Source of the DNA: Elusimicrobiota bacterium
GTDB lineage: Bacteria; Elusimicrobiota; Elusimicrobia; 2-02-FULL-39-32
Direction of reading: 5' to 3'
Length of the DNA stretch: 9,375 bases
Assembly: GCA_023249715.1 (NCBI GenBank)
Contig: JAHFCA010000047.1
Coordinates: 1 to 9,375, forward strand
How positions within the stretch are numbered: position 1 is the stretch's first letter; the number at the start of each line of letters is the position of its first letter. The position numbers were made by a program, and so were the translations under genes. Below are positions 1 to 6,838 of this stretch, in pieces. The notes below the pieces were generated by a model. It was not told where the DNA came from, made no database searches, and saw nothing but the letters and a program-made list of their open reading frames with translations.

Positions 1-342
1 ACTGGCTTAAAGTACGATGAAAGAAAAGAGGAGTTGCCTCTGACTTTTAGAATGGGACTCGCTTCCGACTGGAAATGGTCTCAACGCCACAAAACCTTGG
101 TGGGTTTAGATGTCGTAAAACGGCGGGAGGAACCCATTCGCAATAACATTGGAGGCGAGTATCTTTATGATGATGGTTCTGTTGCCATGGCCTTGCGCAT
201 GGGATACCGTTTTGGGGAAGACGCCGGAAAACTCAATTTTGGTTTAGGGATTCCCTACAAACAATATCGGTTCGACTACAGCGCCCAAATTATGGGGGGC
301 ATTGGATTTTCTCACTTCTTTACATTGGGGTACTTCTTTTGA
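1..342 (+). CDS. PorV/PorQ-like outer-membrane protein, C-terminal part (5' partial)
   Basis: The reading frame is open from base 1, so the gene starts upstream of the window; 113 codons and a TGA stop are visible. A TTG at 34 could be mistaken for a start, but matching sequence continues before it (TGLKYDERKEE, aligning with TDIQYNKTSDP of the second copy at 2454-3419). The two proteins share blocks such as LPLT.R.G, a LV..D..KRR.E segment, an ALR.GY....G.L.FGLG-type segment, YR.DY and a final aromatic-rich strand ending in GYFF. Alternating hydrophobic and polar strands with a terminal Phe are typical of an outer-membrane beta-barrel. PorV/PorQ (UPF0164-like) proteins are barrels; in Bacteroidota PorV serves type IX secretion, but the role here is inferred only. 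The stop overlaps the protease start (TTGA). Confidence 0.75.
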   Translation, partial: TGLKYDERKEELPLTFRMGLASDWKWSQRHKTLVGLDVVKRREEPIRNNIGGEYLYDDGSVAMALRMGYRFGEDAGKLNFGLGIPYKQYRFDYSAQIMGGIGFSHFFTLGYFF

Positions 343-2450
343 AAAATAAAAAATTTGGGGTTAGATTAGGGGGAACGCTACTCGCGTTTCTTACCTTTTC
401 AGCTCTGTTGCTGGCGCTTACCCAGACAGCGCAGGCAGAGGGACTAAAAAGAGGGATCAGTCTGGGTGGGGCAGAGAGGTTATCTTTAGATGACAAAGAG
501 CTCCCCAAATATGTACCGGGAGAAGTGCTTGTAAAATTTAAAAAAGGGGTCGCCTCAAAACGAGCGCTTGCTGCTCTGGGAGCTCTAGGAGCCAAATCGG
601 CAAAGGAAGCTTTGCCAAATGTTTATCAGGTGCAAATTAGCACTCCTATGACAGTTGAGCAAGCCGTCCAGCAATATGAACAGAATCCAGATGTAGAATA
701 TTCAGAACCAAATTATCTCTATTACGCCTCCGGGTTTACTCTGCCAAATGATCCCGATTTTGGAAAGTTATGGGGCCTGCACAATACCGGACAAACTTTA
801 AAAAGTACCGTTGGAACCGTGGATGCCGATGTCGATGCTCCAGAAGCGTGGGATATTACAAAAGGGGAACAAAACACAATAATAGTAGCTGTAATAGATA
901 GCGGCGCGCTTCTAACTCATCCCGACCTTTCCGGAAACCTTTTATCTACTGGCTACGATTTCGTGAATAACGACAGTGATCCCACTGATGATAACCACCA
1001 CGGCACCCACGTTTCTGGAACGATAGCCGCAACCATGAATAACTCCCTTGGAATTACTGGAGTGAATCCCAATGCAAAAATTCTGCCAATAAAAGTGTTG
1101 AGCGCAGCAGGATCGGGAACTAATTTAATGATTTCCAATGGGATTGATTACGCGGTTTCCCATGGCGCTAAAATTATTAACGCAAGTTTGGGAGGCGCAG
1201 GGTTTAGCCAGCTAAATTATGACTCCATAAATAATGCGAAAAACTCAGGAGTTTTATTCGTGGCCGCGGCTGGTAACGAAGCGAGCGATAATACCACCTC
1301 TCATAAATATCCCAGCGACTATGAGCTTTCTAACATCATTTCTGTTGCCGCATCGGATCAAAACGATAGTTTTGCCACTGACTTTTCAAACTATGGTTCC
1401 ACCATCGTGCATGTAGCGGCTCCCGGAGTCAATATCTATAGCACCTCTATTTACTCCTATCAGAACAACTTTGACGATGAAACTTTAGGACAACTCCCAA
1501 CGGGGTGGAAACAAACTGGCACCAATGCAACATGGGCCGTCAGCAGCGATGGTTTCTTTTCCTCTCCGTATGCCTTAACGGATAGTCGAGGAGCAAATTA
1601 TACAAACAATACAGATTCTATAATCTATTATGATACCCCAATCGTCTATCAAAATGATCCCTCCGATATTTTAACCTTTAGTCTGTATACCGAGTTTGGG
1701 GATGCTGTGGATTCTATAAACCTCGTTTATTCTCCAGATAAGATCACTTGGATGACCCTCGTCTCTTACACGGGAGCCGGAGCGGGAGCCCACAATGGGA
1801 CAAAAACTATTGATCTCGTAGATACACTCAAAACGAATAAAAGCATATACTTAGGATTTAGATTCATATCCAACGGTACAACGACAGGCTATGGAGTAGA
1901 TATTGATAATTTAAAATTTAAAGGAGTATCCGGAGGATATGAATTCTTAAATGGAACTTCCATGGCCACTCCTCATGTCGCGGGACTCGCATCGCTTGTC
2001 TGGTCCTATGCTCCCACGTTAACCTACGCTCAGGTAAAAAATATCATTTTAAACAGCGTCGATAAAAAAGCGAGTTTAACAGGAAAGGTTTCCACCGGAG
2101 GAAGAATTAATGCCACTAGCGCCCTTAAATTAACTCCCGGCCTCACTGTAGAAAAAGGGAATGTCGATGTTCGCGCCGGAGACAACGGTTATGTAGAACC
2201 AGAAGCGGGAAAGAGCGCAAGCATTTTATTTCATCCAAACGGCGCTGGTACTGTGGAAATAAATATATACACCCTTTCTGGGGGAGACCCCGTTTATACC
2301 ACAACTATCGAATCCGTAGGGACATCGCAGCAGACAGTAACATGGGACGGCCGAACCAATGCGGGGGAGTTAGTAGCCTCCGGAATTTACGTGCTTCATA
2401 TTAAAGGTCCCGGAATAGATGAGAGGAAAAAAATTGCGGTTATTAAATAG
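339..2450 (+). CDS. Secreted S8 (subtilisin-family) serine protease with split catalytic domain and FlgD-like/type-A-like C-terminal domain
   Basis: This encodes a 703-residue secreted endopeptidase. Residues 1-33 form a signal peptide (basic MKNKK, hydrophobic core, AQA cleavage site). Residues about 57-126 resemble the fervidolysin-type inhibitory prodomain (YVPGEVLVKFKKG). The catalytic triad is visible as Asp187 (AVIDSG), His221 (HGTHVSG) and Ser541 (NGTSMATPHVAG), with oxyanion Asn313 (AAGNE), so the enzyme should be active. Between IYSTS (about 370) and YEFLNGTS (534) lies an insert of about 165 residues that looks like a MAM or immune-inhibitor-A type jelly roll (FDDETLGQLPTGW at its start, VDIDNLKFKG near its end). 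Residues about 606-703 form a beta domain ending SGIYVLHIKG...ERKKIAVIK, resembling FlgD Ig-like and type IX type-A sorting tails. The TTG start at 339 is chosen because it gives a complete signal peptide and overlaps the previous stop; the next in-frame Met is residue 104. It lies between two PorV-like genes. Substrate is unknown. Confidence 0.9.
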   Translation: MKNKKFGVRLGGTLLAFLTFSALLLALTQTAQAEGLKRGISLGGAERLSLDDKELPKYVPGEVLVKFKKGVASKRALAALGALGAKSAKEALPNVYQVQISTPMTVEQAVQQYEQNPDVEYSEPNYLYYASGFTLPNDPDFGKLWGLHNTGQTLKSTVGTVDADVDAPEAWDITKGEQNTIIVAVIDSGALLTHPDLSGNLLSTGYDFVNNDSDPTDDNHHGTHVSGTIAATMNNSLGITGVNPNAKILPIKVLSAAGSGTNLMISNGIDYAVSHGAKIINASLGGAGFSQLNYDSINNAKNSGVLFVAAAGNEASDNTTSHKYPSDYELSNIISVAASDQNDSFATDFSNYGSTIVHVAAPGVNIYSTSIYSYQNNFDDETLGQLPTGWKQTGTNATWAVSSDGFFSSPYALTDSRGANYTNNTDSIIYYDTPIVYQNDPSDILTFSLYTEFGDAVDSINLVYSPDKITWMTLVSYTGAGAGAHNGTKTIDLVDTLKTNKSIYLGFRFISNGTTTGYGVDIDNLKFKGVSGGYEFLNGTSMATPHVAGLASLVWSYAPTLTYAQVKNIILNSVDKKASLTGKVSTGGRINATSALKLTPGLTVEKGNVDVRAGDNGYVEPEAGKSASILFHPNGAGTVEINIYTLSGGDPVYTTTIESVGTSQQTVTWDGRTNAGELVASGIYVLHIKGPGIDERKKIAVIK

Positions 2451-2453
2451 TTT

Positions 2454-3419
2454 ATGCTGATAAAGTCATTCCTACTGCGGTTTTGGCTTTTGGTTTTTCT
2501 CTTCGCAAAATTTTTTGTTGTTCAAACACTGTTTGGAGCTGGAACAACAGCGGGGAACACGTTAGTGCAAAGTGTGAGCGCGCGAGCCCAAGGAATGGGG
2601 GAAGCTTACAGTTCTATTCCCGCAACGGAGGGAGGCATCTTAACCTATCATTACAATCCCGCCGCCCTTGGTTTTTCTAAGTGCGTTGAAACGGCCTTTA
2701 CCTTCAAACGGGGGATTGCAGATGATAATTTCGCGCTCTTTTCCCTTGGATATCCAATGGGATTAGGTAAAGTGGCCGGCACCCTCATATATTATTCTGT
2801 TGGAAATATCGATTTAATCACTAGCGCGGGAACGAGCCGGTCTGTAAAAGCTCAAAAAGATTTATCGGCTATCCTCACCTATAGCCATCTCCTCGGCGAC
2901 AATTTTTCTTGGGGAATCAATGGAAAGTTTTTGCGTACTCAACTCATAGAAAGCTTTACGGCCAACGCCTTTGCGGTAGATATTGGCGCGCAATATAAAA
3001 TTCAAAATGTCATGCTTGGAGCAGCCATTCAGAACGCTGGCACAGATATACAATACAACAAAACAAGCGATCCTTTACCTCTCACATTGAGGTCGGGATT
3101 CTCGTACCGAAAAGAATGGTCCAAAGACTATAAGGGTCTTGTGGCTTTTGACATTCTAAAACGGCGAGGAGAAGACCCTAAAACAGCTTTAGGTTTAGAA
3201 TATTCTGTCAATGGAAGCGTTCTGCCCCATCAAAGCGCGCTCGCTTTAAGAGCTGGATATGTCCTTGGACAGGAGAGCGGCAAAATAAGTTTTGGATTAG
3301 GGTTCAATATCGATCCCTATCGGGTAGACTATTGCATGCAACTCATGGATAGTTCCAGCAGTTCTCACCTCATTACCTTCGCGTTTCTCTTCGGCGGAGC
3401 CACTAATAAGGATCGATAA
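2454..3419 (+). CDS. PorV/PorQ-like outer-membrane beta-barrel protein (UPF0164-like)
   Basis: This is a complete 321-residue protein. Residues 1 to about 28 are a signal peptide with a long aromatic and aliphatic core (LLRFWLLVFLFAKFF), cleaved probably near FGA-G. The mature N-terminus carries the family hallmark, SARAQGMGEAYSSI followed by YNPAALG (about residues 42-73), corresponding to the ARA.GMG.A and NPAGLG motifs of PorV/PorQ proteins. The rest is a series of alternating beta strands ending in FAFLFGG before a short polar tail. Its last 125 or so residues are paralogous to the partial gene at the left edge. The ATG lies 3 bases after the protease stop, so the three genes are probably co-transcribed. 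In Bacteroidota PorV escorts type IX cargo at the outer membrane; other members are uncharacterised barrels. The exact role here is open, including whether it handles the adjacent protease. Confidence 0.8.
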   Translation: MLIKSFLLRFWLLVFLFAKFFVVQTLFGAGTTAGNTLVQSVSARAQGMGEAYSSIPATEGGILTYHYNPAALGFSKCVETAFTFKRGIADDNFALFSLGYPMGLGKVAGTLIYYSVGNIDLITSAGTSRSVKAQKDLSAILTYSHLLGDNFSWGINGKFLRTQLIESFTANAFAVDIGAQYKIQNVMLGAAIQNAGTDIQYNKTSDPLPLTLRSGFSYRKEWSKDYKGLVAFDILKRRGEDPKTALGLEYSVNGSVLPHQSALALRAGYVLGQESGKISFGLGFNIDPYRVDYCMQLMDSSSSSHLITFAFLFGGATNKDR

Positions 3420-3482
3420 CTCCCTATTTAATTTTTAACTCGCATTCGATCTTTTTGGAGAGTTATTTCTCCTTACCCTCAT

Positions 3483-3512
3483 TTGCGATTCTATCTCAGG
3501 AAATACTAAAAT
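3483..3512 (+). promoter_or_regulatory. Candidate sigma70-type promoter for the Kdo operon
   Basis: TTGCGA at 3483-3488 matches the -35 consensus at four of six positions and TAAAAT at 3507-3512 matches the -10 at five of six, with an 18-base spacer. It lies in the only real intergenic gap (3420-3522), directly upstream of the kinase gene. The predicted transcription start would fall only a few bases before the ATG at 3523, which would give an almost leaderless mRNA. Chance matches in AT-rich DNA are common, so this is tentative. Confidence 0.35.
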
Positions 3513-3522
3513 AGAGTGTTAC

Positions 3523-4512
3523 ATGAATAACCTATTAGCCTCGTTTTACCGTCTCATTGACCAATTTCCAAAAACAAAAATACTTGTTATAGGGGATCTC
3601 ATGGTCGACCGTTTTATTCGGGGAAAAGTATCCCGCATTTCTCCGGAAGCTCCTGTCCCCGTTGTTAAAGTAAAAGAAGAAGTAGATTTAGCGGGAGGGT
3701 CCGGCAACGTATTAATGAATCTTTGTAGTTTAGAAGCAAATGTGGTTGCCTTAGGAGTGATTGGACAGGATATCGTGGGAGACCATTTGATGGAACGGTT
3801 TAAAAATCAAGGAATCGATTCAACTCAAGTAGTCAGAGATAGGGACCGTTCTACCACATTAAAAGTCCGCGTGATTGCGGAACACCAGCAAGTGGTTCGT
3901 TACGATCGCGAAAACGACTCTCCTCTATCTCATTCCATAGAAGAAAGTTTACTTTCCAAAATTAAAAATTTAGTTCCCCAAGTGGACGCCATTGTCCTTT
4001 CGGACTATGGAAAAGGGGTCATTACAAAAAGGCTTCTCAACGGGACCATTCCCCTGGCGAACCGTCTTAGAAAACCCATTTGCGTAGATCCTAAAGTCGA
4101 ACATTTTCTCTCTTATAAAAATGTAACCTGCATCACTCCCAATACCTTAGAAGCCCTGGGAGGCATGCGTATCGTCCGCATGAAACCTCAAGATGGAATC
4201 CAAAAAATCGGAAAAGATATTTTAAAACGTTTAAAGTGTACATCCGTTTTAATAACTCAAGGGGAAGAAGGGATGACTTTATTTGAAAAAAATAGCTCCA
4301 CGCATATTCCGGCAAAAGCAAAAGAAGTTTATGACGTTACGGGAGCCGGAGATACCGTGATTGCGGTACTCACTTTATCTCTAGCCTGCGGCGCTACTCT
4401 TCTAGAAGCGGCCACTTTAGCCAATTTTGCCGCGGGAATTGTGGTGGGAAAACTGGGAACAGCGACGATCTCGCCACAGGAACTTAAAAAGGCGCTTAGA
4501 TCCACTCTATGA
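3523..4512 (+). CDS. RfaE1/HldE-type kinase (D-glycero-beta-D-manno-heptose-7-phosphate kinase)
   Basis: This 329-residue PfkB/ribokinase-fold sugar kinase probably phosphorylates heptose 7-phosphate at C1 in the ADP-heptose pathway for LPS inner core. Supporting motifs are GDLMVDRFIRGKVSRISPEAPVPVV (shown in two parts: GDLMVDRFIRG at about 24-34 and KVSRISPEAPVPVV at 35-48), the GGSGNV substrate loop (58-63), SDYGKG (160-165), TPNTLEA (about 205-211) and the C-terminal DVTGAGD (271-277), in which Asp277 is the expected catalytic base. The length fits the kinase domain alone: there is no nucleotidyltransferase domain as in bifunctional HldE, so the adenylyltransferase must be elsewhere. The ATG at 3523 has only a weak GAG ahead of it, but the start agrees with the family's N-terminus. 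The stop overlaps kdsB by ATGA. The neighbouring Kdo genes support an LPS-core role; another PfkB sugar specificity is possible but less likely given RISPEAPVPVV. Confidence 0.85.
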   Translation: MNNLLASFYRLIDQFPKTKILVIGDLMVDRFIRGKVSRISPEAPVPVVKVKEEVDLAGGSGNVLMNLCSLEANVVALGVIGQDIVGDHLMERFKNQGIDSTQVVRDRDRSTTLKVRVIAEHQQVVRYDRENDSPLSHSIEESLLSKIKNLVPQVDAIVLSDYGKGVITKRLLNGTIPLANRLRKPICVDPKVEHFLSYKNVTCITPNTLEALGGMRIVRMKPQDGIQKIGKDILKRLKCTSVLITQGEEGMTLFEKNSSTHIPAKAKEVYDVTGAGDTVIAVLTLSLACGATLLEAATLANFAAGIVVGKLGTATISPQELKKALRSTL

Positions 4513-5246
4513 AAATTATTGGAGTGATTCCAGCCCGTTATGGTTCCACGCGGTTTCCTGGAAAACCTTTAGCAAGTTTGCATGGAAAACCTGTTATCCA
4601 ATGGGTCTATGAAGCGGCCACAAAATCCCGTTATTTAGAAAGAATTATTGTGGCTACGGAAGATGTGCGCATTATGCGGGCGGTCTGGAACTTTGGCGGA
4701 GAAGCAATGCTCACCTCCAAAAAATTGCAGTCCGGAACGGACCGCGTCGCAGAAGTTTCTAAGAGAATGGTAGCCGATATTATCGTAAACATTCAGGGAG
4801 ACGAACCGCTCATTTCTCCTAAAACCATCGATGCCGTCATTCACCCCTTGCAACGAGATAAACGCCTCTTAATGGCCACGGCAGCCACACCGATTAAGAG
4901 CGGAGACAACGCATCTCCAAACATCGTTAAAGTAGTGATCGATCATTTTGAAAATGCTCTCTATTTTTCCAGAAGTTCTATTCCCTATTATAGAAATGGG
5001 TCCGGAGACGGTCCTCTGTTACAACATTGCGGACTGTACGCTTACCGAAAAGATTTTTTACTAAAATTCACCAAGTGGAAACAAACGGTTTTAGAAAAAA
5101 CCGAATCCTTGGAACAGCTGCGAGCGTTAGAACATGGCATTCGCATCCGAGTCGTAAAGGTAGCCCAAAAATCCATAGGGGTTGACACTAAGGAAGATTT
5201 AGAAAGAGTAAAAAAATTAGTGAGACGGAGGAATTTAAAAAATTGA
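4509..5246 (+). CDS. kdsB: 3-deoxy-manno-octulosonate cytidylyltransferase (CMP-Kdo synthetase)
   Basis: KdsB transfers CMP from CTP to Kdo, making the CMP-Kdo donor used by the Kdo transferase on lipid A precursor; it is cytosolic and Mg-dependent. The 245 residues match the family's usual length. Visible motifs are the N-terminal nucleotide-binding IPARYGSTRFPGKPL (7-21), SGTDRVAEV (75-83), NIQGDEPLI (94-102) with metal-binding Asp98, YFSRSSIPYYR (152-162), HCGLYAYR (173-180), SLEQLRALEHG (200-210) and GVDTKEDLERV (224-234) with Asp226. The ATG overlaps the kinase stop in ATGA and the nearest Shine-Dalgarno-like AAAGG is about 16 bases away, so translation is probably coupled. The downstream gene, CTP synthase, supplies its co-substrate. 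Nothing is truncated or unusual. Confidence 0.95.
   Translation: MKIIGVIPARYGSTRFPGKPLASLHGKPVIQWVYEAATKSRYLERIIVATEDVRIMRAVWNFGGEAMLTSKKLQSGTDRVAEVSKRMVADIIVNIQGDEPLISPKTIDAVIHPLQRDKRLLMATAATPIKSGDNASPNIVKVVIDHFENALYFSRSSIPYYRNGSGDGPLLQHCGLYAYRKDFLLKFTKWKQTVLEKTESLEQLRALEHGIRIRVVKVAQKSIGVDTKEDLERVKKLVRRRNLKN
5227..5231 (+). promoter_or_regulatory. Ribosome binding site for the TTG-initiated pyrG
   Basis: GGAGG lies 11 bases before the TTG at 5243 and within the end of kdsB. It helps decide the start. The nearby ATG at 5248 is out of frame and is followed at once by TAA, so it cannot start pyrG, whereas TTG places the conserved KFIFVTGG three codons in. Confidence 0.6.
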
Positions 5247-6838
5247 AATGTAAATTCATCTTTGTTACGGGAGGTGTCGTTTCGTCTTTAGGAAAAGGAG
5301 TGACTTCGAGCGCTCTCGGCCGTTGTCTTATAGAACACGGGTTACACGTCAGCATGTTAAAATTAGATCCGTATATCAATGTGGATCCCGGCACCATGAA
5401 CCCGTACCAGCATGGAGAAGTTTTTGTTACGGAAGACGGCGCCGAAACCGATTTAGATCTTGGCCACTACGAACGTTTTCTCGGGCAAGACATGCGCAAG
5501 ATTAATAATGTCACCACAGGGCAAATTTATGAAGAAGTGATTACCCAAGAAAGACAAGGCCACTATCTTGGAAAGACAGTCCAAGTTATTCCTCATATTA
5601 CCAATGCCATTAAAGACAGAATAAGAAAGGTGGGACAAGGAAAAGAGGTTGTCATTACAGAAGTTGGCGGTACCGTGGGAGATATAGAGTCCCTGCCCTT
5701 CTTGGAAGCGATCCGCCAAATGAAAATTGACCATGGCATCGAAAATGTTTTTTATGTGCATGTAACCCTCATCCCCTACCTCAAATCCTCCGATGAACTT
5801 AAAACAAAACCCACGCAACATTCCGTGGGCAAGCTGCGGGAAATAGGCATCGAACCAAACGTTCTGGTCTGCCGCACGGAAAAATCTCTGGACTTAGATT
5901 TAAGAGAAAAAGTAGCCCTCTTTTGCAACGTCCCCGTTCAAAATATTATAGCGGCCCCCGATGTTTCCACGATTTATGAAGTCCCTCTCACATTTGTAGA
6001 CCAGGCTCTCGATAAAATTGTTCTCTCCACACTCAAGTTAAAACCCAAAAAGAAAACAAAACGGTGGGACAGCTGGAGAAGCATGGTGCAAAAAATTAAG
6101 TTCCCAAAAAATACAGTCCAAATCGCGATCGCCGGGAAGTACATGGAACTCAAGGATAGTTATAAATCTTTAATCGAAGCTCTCATTCATGGCGGGATTG
6201 CACATGAAACTTTAGTCCAAATTGAATATATCGATGTCACGCTCCCCGACCTTTGGGAGCGCCTTAAAAATGTTTCCGGAATCCTTGTTCCCGGCGGCTT
6301 TGGGGACAGAGGCATCGAAGCTAAAATTTCCGTCGTGAGTTATGCCCGAGAAAATAAAATTCCGTTCTTAGGCATTTGTTTGGGCATGCAATGCGCCGTC
6401 ATCGACTATGCCCGGAACGTCTGTAACCTTACGGGAGCCCATTCTACGGAGTTTAATTCTAAAACGAACTATCCGGTCATCGATTTTTTACCGGAACAAA
6501 AGCATGTAAAAAAAATGGGAGGCACGATGCGTTTGGGAGTTTTTCCCTGTAAGATCCAAAAAAACAGTGTCGCCTATCATGCCTATAAACAATCAGAAAT
6601 CGGGGAACGGCACCGCCACCGCTACGAATTAAACAATCGCTATCGCAAAATTTTAGAGGCACAGGGGCTCCAAATTTCCGGAGAATATACGCCAAAAAAA
6701 CTGGCCGAAATTGTGGAAATTAAAAACCACCCGTGGTTTGTCGGCGTTCAGTTTCATCCGGAATTAAAATCGAGACCGCTGCGCCCGCATCCTCTCTTTA
6801 GAGAATTTGTAAAAGCGGCCCTCCACTATGAAAAATAA
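5243..6838 (+). CDS. pyrG: CTP synthase (glutamine-hydrolysing)
   Basis: PyrG aminates UTP to CTP using ATP and ammonia from glutamine; it is cytosolic. The 531 residues cover the complete two-domain enzyme. The N-terminal synthase domain (about 1-265) has the P-loop GGVVSSLGKG (10-19), LDPYINVDPGTMNPYQHGEV (41-60), TEDGAETDLDLGHYERF (63-79) and TEVGGTVGDIES (139-150). After a short basic linker (KPKKKTKR), the glutamine amidotransferase domain shows GGFGDRG (351-357), GICLGMQ with nucleophile Cys379 (377-383), RHRHRYELNN (456-465) and VQFHPE with His505 and Glu507. All catalytic residues are present. Start is TTG, overlapping the kdsB stop as TTGA and preceded by GGAGG. The end overlaps kdsA by 11 bases. 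Its placement amid kds genes fits local provision of CTP for KdsB, though it also serves nucleic acid and lipid synthesis. Confidence 0.97.
   Translation: MKCKFIFVTGGVVSSLGKGVTSSALGRCLIEHGLHVSMLKLDPYINVDPGTMNPYQHGEVFVTEDGAETDLDLGHYERFLGQDMRKINNVTTGQIYEEVITQERQGHYLGKTVQVIPHITNAIKDRIRKVGQGKEVVITEVGGTVGDIESLPFLEAIRQMKIDHGIENVFYVHVTLIPYLKSSDELKTKPTQHSVGKLREIGIEPNVLVCRTEKSLDLDLREKVALFCNVPVQNIIAAPDVSTIYEVPLTFVDQALDKIVLSTLKLKPKKKTKRWDSWRSMVQKIKFPKNTVQIAIAGKYMELKDSYKSLIEALIHGGIAHETLVQIEYIDVTLPDLWERLKNVSGILVPGGFGDRGIEAKISVVSYARENKIPFLGICLGMQCAVIDYARNVCNLTGAHSTEFNSKTNYPVIDFLPEQKHVKKMGGTMRLGVFPCKIQKNSVAYHAYKQSEIGERHRHRYELNNRYRKILEAQGLQISGEYTPKKLAEIVEIKNHPWFVGVQFHPELKSRPLRPHPLFREFVKAALHYEK

Noticed and set aside
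34..342. A separate short gene starting at the TTG at 34
   Set aside because: The frame is open to base 1 and the codons before 34 align with the paralog at 2454-3419, so this is the 3' end of a longer gene.
1234..1416. Short plus-strand open frames inside the protease gene in another frame
   Set aside because: They overlap the catalytic domain coding sequence and show no recognisable protein pattern or ribosome binding site.
3457..3472. Small hairpin (GGAGA stem, six-base loop, TCTCC) after the second PorV-like gene
   Set aside because: The stem is only 5 bp and no T-run follows on either strand (TTACCC on +, AAAAAG on -), so it is not a convincing terminator.
5453..5821. 122-codon open frame on the minus strand inside pyrG
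   Set aside because: It lies wholly within the highly conserved synthase domain of pyrG, has no family-like motifs, and is a shadow of codon bias.
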